Below are positions 6,468-10,330 of a DNA stretch of 10,330 nucleotides, piece by piece (the stretch's first letter is position 1; each line of letters starts with the position of its first letter). Source of the stretch: Muribaculaceae bacterium (GTDB lineage: Bacteria; Bacteroidota; Bacteroidia; Bacteroidales; Muribaculaceae); assembly GCA_029057255.1 (NCBI GenBank), contig JAICZO010000419.1, forward strand, positions 1 to 10,330. Reading direction: 5' to 3'. The position numbers were made by a program, and so were the translations under genes. The notes under the pieces were generated by a model. It did not search any database. It saw only the letters and a program-made list of their open reading frames with translations, and was not told the DNA's origin.

Positions 6468-7673
6468 TCAGCGCTTGAAAATGCCGCAGAAATCGAGGAT
6501 TACCTTGCTGTCGTCCCACTGCAGAGATTTGAACGGAGTGTGTGCTGTCAGGAATACCGCGATGTCGGCATCCTTGTATGCTTTTTCATAGGGAGTGAGC
6601 TTGAAGACGTGGTGCTCAGCCACGTTGGGCTCAACGACGAGAATGCGTGCGTTGTTGCAGCGCTGCATCACTTTGCTGATGATTGCTTTTGCGGGGCTCT
6701 CGCGCAGGTCGTCGATGTCGGGCTTGAATGCCACGCCCATCATTGCGACTATGGGTTTGCGCTTGTTCTCTATTTCGAAGCGCAGCATCGCGTTTATGAC
6801 CTTCTCGGCGCACCATTCCGACTTGAAGTTGTTGATGGAGCGTGCGTCGGCTATGAGCTTGGCCTCCTCGGGGTATGCGGCTGTGATGAAGTAGGGGTCG
6901 ACCGCGATGCAGTGACCGCCGACGCCGCAGCCGGGCTGGAGGATGTTCACGCGGGGGTGCTTGTTGGCCAGGCGTATGAGTTCCCATACGTTTATGCCGG
7001 CACGGTCGCATATCAGCGACAGCTCGTTGGCGAATGCTATCTGCACGTCGCGCGACGAGTTTTCGGTGAGCTTGCACATCTCGGCTGTGCGTGCGTTGGT
7101 AGCGTGCAGCTCACCCTTGACGAATCGGCTGTAGAAGTCGATGGCCTTGCGTGTCGAGCCTTCGTCAATGCCGCCTATGACGCGGTCGTTGTGCACCAGC
7201 TCGTATATGACGTTGCCGGGGAGGACGCGCTCGGGGCAGTATGCGATAAATATCTTGCCCTTGAGCTCGGGGCGCTCGCGGAATATCAGCTCTGCCATCT
7301 GCTCTGTTGTGCCTATGGGCGAAGTCGACTCGATGACGTAGAGGTCGCCTTCCTTGAGCAGGGGTATGACAGCTCTTGTGGCAGCCTCGACAAATGATGT
7401 GTCGGGCTGATGATTGCCTTTGAAGGGGGTGGGTACCACCATGAAGTAAGCGTCAGAAACTTCGGGAGTCTGAGATGCTCTGAGGGCGCCGGAGGCTATC
7501 ACCTGTTTGAGATGTTCGCCCATTCCGGGTTCGATTATATGTAGCTCGCCGGCATTTGTTTTCTCGACGACTGAGGGATTGACGTCAACGCCAAGCACTT
7601 CGATACCGTGCATGGCTGCTATAATGGCAGTAGGGAGGCCGATGTAGCCAAGGCCCATAAAGCATGCTTTCAT
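6468..7673 (-). CDS. wecC: UDP-N-acetyl-D-mannosamine dehydrogenase
   Basis: A 401-residue NAD-dependent enzyme of the UDP-glucose/GDP-mannose dehydrogenase family. It oxidises C6 of UDP-ManNAc twice to give UDP-ManNAcA in the cytoplasm. The N-terminal Rossmann domain has GLGYIGLP (7-14) and ends its second strand with VLGVDVN (26-32). The central helix domain contains AEMCKLTENSSRDVQIAFANE (197-217). Cys255 in PGCGVGGHCIAVDPYF is the catalytic nucleophile. The C-terminal UDP-binding domain has GVAFKPDIDDLRESPA (313-328). The family also includes UDP-glucose and UDP-GlcNAc dehydrogenases; the neighbouring wecB-type epimerase and GT26 transferase support UDP-ManNAc. It is the first gene of the operon, with a clear promoter about 30 nt upstream. 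Just before the ATG there is a run of three CAT repeats and no Shine-Dalgarno sequence. Confidence 0.93.
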   Translation of the reverse strand: MKACFMGLGYIGLPTAIIAAMHGIEVLGVDVNPSVVEKTNAGELHIIEPGMGEHLKQVIASGALRASQTPEVSDAYFMVVPTPFKGNHQPDTSFVEAATRAVIPLLKEGDLYVIESTSPIGTTEQMAELIFRERPELKGKIFIAYCPERVLPGNVIYELVHNDRVIGGIDEGSTRKAIDFYSRFVKGELHATNARTAEMCKLTENSSRDVQIAFANELSLICDRAGINVWELIRLANKHPRVNILQPGCGVGGHCIAVDPYFITAAYPEEAKLIADARSINNFKSEWCAEKVINAMLRFEIENKRKPIVAMMGVAFKPDIDDLRESPAKAIISKVMQRCNNARILVVEPNVAEHHVFKLTPYEKAYKDADIAVFLTAHTPFKSLQWDDSKVILDFCGIFKR

Positions 7674-7703
7674 GATGATGATGCGTCTTGATTTGATTCA
7701 GGT

Positions 7704-7736
7704 GCAAAGTTAAACATAATTTCGTTAAATAGCAAG
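7704..7736 (-). promoter_or_regulatory. Bacteroidetes-type promoter of the wecC-wecG-wecB operon
   Basis: On the minus strand a -33 element CTTG (7736-7733) is followed by 20 bp and then TAACTTTG plus C (7712-7704), an exact match to the -7 consensus TAnnTTTG. Transcription should start around 7698-7702, leaving a 5' UTR of about 25-30 nt before the wecC ATG at 7673. Confidence 0.75.
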
Positions 7737-7771
7737 TCCGTGTCAGTCGCGTGGCTTCAAAGGCGTGCTCC

Positions 7772-7797
7772 CCCGTGTGCCGGCATTGCCGGACGGG
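7772..7797. other. Inverted repeat abutting the ruvX promoter
   Basis: Bases 7772-7776 pair with 7793-7797 and 7780-7784 with 7788-7792, with loop ATT and a 3-nt bulge (7777-7779). The repeat touches the -33 TTG of the ruvX promoter at 7798-7800. It lies upstream of both predicted start sites, so it would not be in either mRNA. It could be an operator or a chance GC palindrome. Confidence 0.35.
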
Positions 7798-7828
7798 TTG
7801 CATATCAGGATAATTCTGCGTAACTTTG
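7797..7828 (+). promoter_or_regulatory. Bacteroidetes-type promoter of ruvX, nearly leaderless
   Basis: GTTG (7797-7800), a 20-bp spacer and TAACTTTG (7821-7828, followed by C) form the same promoter core as the divergent wecC promoter. The ruvX ATG begins at 7836, only 7 nt after the -7 box, so transcription must begin at or within a few bases of the start codon. Confidence 0.75.
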
Positions 7829-7835
7829 CACTCTG

Positions 7836-8279
7836 ATGGGACGAATATTAGCAATAGACTTCGGGCGCAAGCGGTGCGGCATCGCCGCCACCGACCCTCT
7901 GCGCATAGTGGCGTCGGGCGTATCTACAGTCGCGACGGCACAGCTCATATCTTTCGTGCAGGAGTACCGCCGTGCCAACGGCATTGACTTCATTGTCGTC
8001 GGCGAGCCCCGCGACATGCACGGCAACCCCTCGGAGTCGACGCGCTTCCTGCGCCCGGTCATCGCCAGGCTGCGTGCGGCCATCCCCGACCTGCCTGTGC
8101 TCTCCTTCGACGAGCGCTTCACGTCGGTGCTGGCACACCGCGCCATGCTCGACGGCGGCCTCGGCAAGATGGCACGCCGCGACAAGGCTCTCGTCGACGA
8201 AATATCGGCCACCATCATCCTCAACGACTTCCTCGCAAGCCGTCAGTATCAAGAATATAAAGAAACAGAACAGATATGA
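7836..8279 (+). CDS. ruvX: Putative pre-16S rRNA nuclease RuvX/YqgF
   Basis: 147 residues, the usual length of the YqgF family, RNase H-fold nucleases implicated in trimming the 5' end of 16S rRNA. An older label is putative Holliday junction resolvase. Seen: ILAIDFGRKRCGIAATDP (4-21) with Asp8, VVGEPRDMHG (54-63) in the place of the family VGLP motif, SFDERFTSVLA (90-100) with Glu93, and DKALVDEISATIIL (116-129) with Asp121. The three acidic residues form the expected metal site. The start MGRILAIDFG is fixed by the first beta strand, which begins at once after it. Its stop overlaps the def start by 4 nt, so the two are translationally coupled. Confidence 0.95.
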   Translation: MGRILAIDFGRKRCGIAATDPLRIVASGVSTVATAQLISFVQEYRRANGIDFIVVGEPRDMHGNPSESTRFLRPVIARLRAAIPDLPVLSFDERFTSVLAHRAMLDGGLGKMARRDKALVDEISATIILNDFLASRQYQEYKETEQI

Positions 8280-8845
8280 AACTCCCTGTATATCTCTACG
8301 GCCATCCCGTGCTCCGCAACGTCTCGGAGCCGCTGACTGCCGACTATCCCGATCTCCGCAAACTCGTCGACGACATGTTCGAGGCGATGTACGAGTCGGA
8401 GGGCGTAGGTCTGGCGGCGCCTCAGATCGGCCGCAACATCCGCCTTGTGGTCATCGACGCCGACCCTGTGGGCGAGAACTTCCCCGAGTGCGCCGGCCGC
8501 AAGTTCGTGCTTGTCAACCCTGAAATAGAAATTCTCGAGGGCGACACCGTGACCCGCGCCGAGGGCTGCCTCAGCCTCCCCGGCATCAGCGAGAATGTGC
8601 CCCGCGTCGAGCACATACGCCTGCGCTGGCAGGACGAGAACTTCGAGAGCCATGAAGAGGAAATCTCCGGCTTCCTCGCGCGCATCGTCCAGCACGAGTG
8701 CGACCATCTCGAAGGCAAGCTCTATATCGACCACGTGTCGGCCATCCGCCGCCAGCTTATCCGCAACAAACTCAACAACATAGTGACGGGCAAGGTGCGC
8801 ACCGACTACCCCGTGCGCTTCGCGCCGACAGTACGCCGCCGCTGA
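8276..8845 (+). CDS. def: Peptide deformylase
   Basis: A 189-residue metalloenzyme that removes the formyl group from the initiator Met of nascent proteins at the ribosome exit. All three family motifs are intact: GVGLAAPQIG (43-52), EGCLSLPG (96-103) with metal ligand Cys98, and QHECDHLEGK (139-148), where His140 and His144 bind metal and Glu141 is the general base. Length fits the short bacterial type. It overlaps ruvX by ATGA and is followed by ettA after 39 nt. No formyltransferase gene (fmt) is adjacent, unlike in E. coli. Confidence 0.98.
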   Translation: MKLPVYLYGHPVLRNVSEPLTADYPDLRKLVDDMFEAMYESEGVGLAAPQIGRNIRLVVIDADPVGENFPECAGRKFVLVNPEIEILEGDTVTRAEGCLSLPGISENVPRVEHIRLRWQDENFESHEEEISGFLARIVQHECDHLEGKLYIDHVSAIRRQLIRNKLNNIVTGKVRTDYPVRFAPTVRRR

Positions 8846-8884
8846 CCCGACACCACACACCGAAAATAACCCCAACACACCCCC

Positions 8885-10330
8885 ATGGCAGACGATAAGA
8901 AAGTAATATTCTCGATGGTGGGCGTAAGTAAGATATACCCGCCCCAGAAACAGGTTCTCAAAGACATATACCTGTCATTTTTCTATGGAGCGAAGATCGG
9001 CATCATCGGTCTGAACGGCTCCGGTAAATCATCACTGCTCAAAATCATCGCCGGTATCGACAAGGAATACCAGGGCGAGGTGGTGTTCTCGCCCGGCTAC
9101 TCTGTAGGCTATCTGGAGCAGGAACCGACCCTTGACCCCGACAAGACCGTCATCGATGTTGTCCGCGAGGGCGTCAAGCCCGTCATGGACCTGCTGGCCG
9201 AGTTCGACAAGGTCAACGAGGCCTTCGCCGACCCCGACGTGCTCGAGGACCCCGACAAGATGGACGCCCTCATCGCCCGTCAGGCCGAGCTGCAGGACGC
9301 TCTTGACGCCGCCGACGCATGGAACATCGACTCCCGCCTCGAGCGTGCGATGGATGCGCTGCAGTGTCCGCCCGACGACCAGATTATCTCGACCCTCTCC
9401 GGTGGTGAGCGCCGCCGCGTGGCACTGTGCCGCCTGCTGCTCCAGCAGCCCGACGTCCTCCTGCTCGACGAGCCTACCAACCACCTTGACGCCGAGTCGA
9501 TCGACTGGCTCGAGCAGCATCTGCAGCAGTACCCCGGTACTGTCATCGCCATCACGCACGACCGCTACTTCCTCGACCACGTGGCCGGCTGGATTCTCGA
9601 GCTTGACCGAGGCGAAGGCATACCCTGGAAGGGCAACTATTCGTCGTGGCTCGACCAGAAGACAAAGCGCATGGCTCAGGAGGAGAAGCAGGCATCGAAG
9701 CGCCGCAAGACCCTCGAGCGCGAGCTTGAGTGGGTGCGCATGGCTCCCAAGGCTCGCCAGGCCAAGGGCAAGGCGCGTCTGAACTCCTACGACAAGCTCC
9801 TCAACGAGGACCAGCGCCAGCGCGAGGAGCGACTCGAGATTTTCATCCCCAACGGTCCCCGCCTGGGCAACAAGGTCATCGAGGCAAGCCATCTGGCAAA
9901 AGCCTTCGGCTCCAAGCAGCTCTTCCGCGACCTGTCGTTCGCCCTCCCGCCCAACGGCATCGTGGGCGTAATCGGCCCCAACGGCGCCGGCAAGACAACC
10001 CTCTTCCGCCTCATCATGGGCCAGGAGACTCCCGACAACGGCAGCTTTGACGTCGGCGAGACCGTCAAGGTGGCATACGTCGACCAGACACACCACGACC
10101 TGCTGCCCGAACGCACCGTCTACGAAGTCATCTCGCAGGGTGTGGAGTCGTTCCGCATGGGCGGCCGCGACGTGAACGCCCGCGCCTATCTGTCGCGCTT
10201 CAACTTCACCGGCGCCGACCAGGAAAAGAAAATCGCCGTTCTCTCGGGTGGCGAGCGCAACCGCCTGCACCTCGCCATGGCGCTCAAGGAAGAGGGCAAC
10301 GTGCTGCTGCTCGACGAACCGACCAACGAC
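8885..10330 (+). CDS. ettA: ABC-F translation factor EttA, truncated by the window end
   Basis: 482 codons are present, of about 555-560 expected. EttA is a cytoplasmic ATPase that binds the ribosomal E site and links early elongation to the ATP/ADP ratio; it has no membrane domain. In order: Walker A GLNGSGKSS (42-50), the arm region (about 90-145), LSGGERRRVALCRLLL (171-186), Walker B LLLDEPTNHLDAES (192-205), ITHDRYF (223-229), then the interdomain linker (about 242-325) with GIPWKGNYSSWL, ELEWVRMAPKARQAKGKAR and IPNGPRLG, which contacts P-site tRNA in E. coli EttA. The second ATPase has GPNGAGKTT (364-372), LSGGERNRLHLA (453-464) and LLLDEPTND (474-482), where the window stops. Near-complete motif identity with E. 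coli EttA separates it from Uup and resistance-type ABC-F proteins. The sequence before ATG is CA-rich without a Shine-Dalgarno. Confidence 0.95.
   Translation, partial: MADDKKVIFSMVGVSKIYPPQKQVLKDIYLSFFYGAKIGIIGLNGSGKSSLLKIIAGIDKEYQGEVVFSPGYSVGYLEQEPTLDPDKTVIDVVREGVKPVMDLLAEFDKVNEAFADPDVLEDPDKMDALIARQAELQDALDAADAWNIDSRLERAMDALQCPPDDQIISTLSGGERRRVALCRLLLQQPDVLLLDEPTNHLDAESIDWLEQHLQQYPGTVIAITHDRYFLDHVAGWILELDRGEGIPWKGNYSSWLDQKTKRMAQEEKQASKRRKTLERELEWVRMAPKARQAKGKARLNSYDKLLNEDQRQREERLEIFIPNGPRLGNKVIEASHLAKAFGSKQLFRDLSFALPPNGIVGVIGPNGAGKTTLFRLIMGQETPDNGSFDVGETVKVAYVDQTHHDLLPERTVYEVISQGVESFRMGGRDVNARAYLSRFNFTGADQEKKIAVLSGGERNRLHLAMALKEEGNVLLLDEPTND

Noticed and set aside
6264..7397. 377-codon plus-strand frame across the wecG start and wecC
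   Set aside because: It spans two clear minus-strand genes and their junction and shows no domain of its own.
7671..7683. CAT trinucleotide run at the wecC start as a phase-variation repeat
   Set aside because: Only about four units are present and a change in multiples of three upstream of ATG would not shift the frame, so phase variation is unlikely.
9032..10270. 412-codon open frame on the minus strand opposite ettA
   Set aside because: The plus-strand frame encodes EttA with all ABC-F motifs. The antisense product resembles no known family and reflects GC-rich codon bias.

Overview
The window is a stretch of chromosomal, mostly housekeeping DNA from a member of the Bacteroidales, probably a Muribaculaceae-like gut commensal (the family is an inference). 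The clues are the gene order infA-rpmJ-rpsM-rpsK-rpsD-rpoA-rplQ, zinc-ligand-free L36 and S4 proteins, a 330-residue RpoA, an L17 with an Ala/Glu tail, the lack of Shine-Dalgarno sequences, and promoters of the Bacteroidetes type (TTG-N20-TAnnTTTG). Coding DNA is fairly GC-rich and similar throughout, and nothing suggests a recently acquired island.

Layout. Positions 1-3412 (+) hold the end of the spc/alpha ribosomal operon: the last codons of infA, then rpmJ, rpsM, rpsK, rpsD, rpoA and rplQ, closed by an intrinsic terminator at 3434-3470. Most gaps in this operon are 6-40 nt. The exception is a 309-nt spacer between rpsK and rpsD, which is full of GC-rich hairpins and competing long-range pairings. 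It is best read as a structured mRNA leader, possibly the site of S4 autoregulation.

Positions 3491-4468 (+) encode a predicted lipoprotein glycosidase of family GH43. A 21-bp imperfect palindrome at 4487-4535 separates it from a convergent three-gene operon on the minus strand (7673-4552), transcribed wecC, then wecG/tagA-like, then wecB. WecB would make UDP-ManNAc from UDP-GlcNAc, WecC would oxidise it to UDP-ManNAcA, and the GT26 enzyme would transfer the sugar to an undecaprenyl-linked acceptor. Together they form a compact module for a ManNAcA-containing surface glycan.

A 162-nt divergent intergenic region (7674-7835) carries two well-formed Bacteroidetes promoters with the same -7 box and the same 20-bp spacing. 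One fires left into wecC. The other fires right into ruvX and lies so close to its ATG that the mRNA must be leaderless or nearly so. On the right are ruvX (pre-16S rRNA nuclease), def (peptide deformylase, 4-nt overlap) and ettA (ABC-F translation factor, cut by the window end). All three serve ribosome maturation or translation.

I found no mobile element, CRISPR array, tRNA, rRNA or defence system. The least explained feature is the rpsK-rpsD leader, followed by the near-leaderless ruvX promoter and the Asp at the acid position of the GH43 protein.
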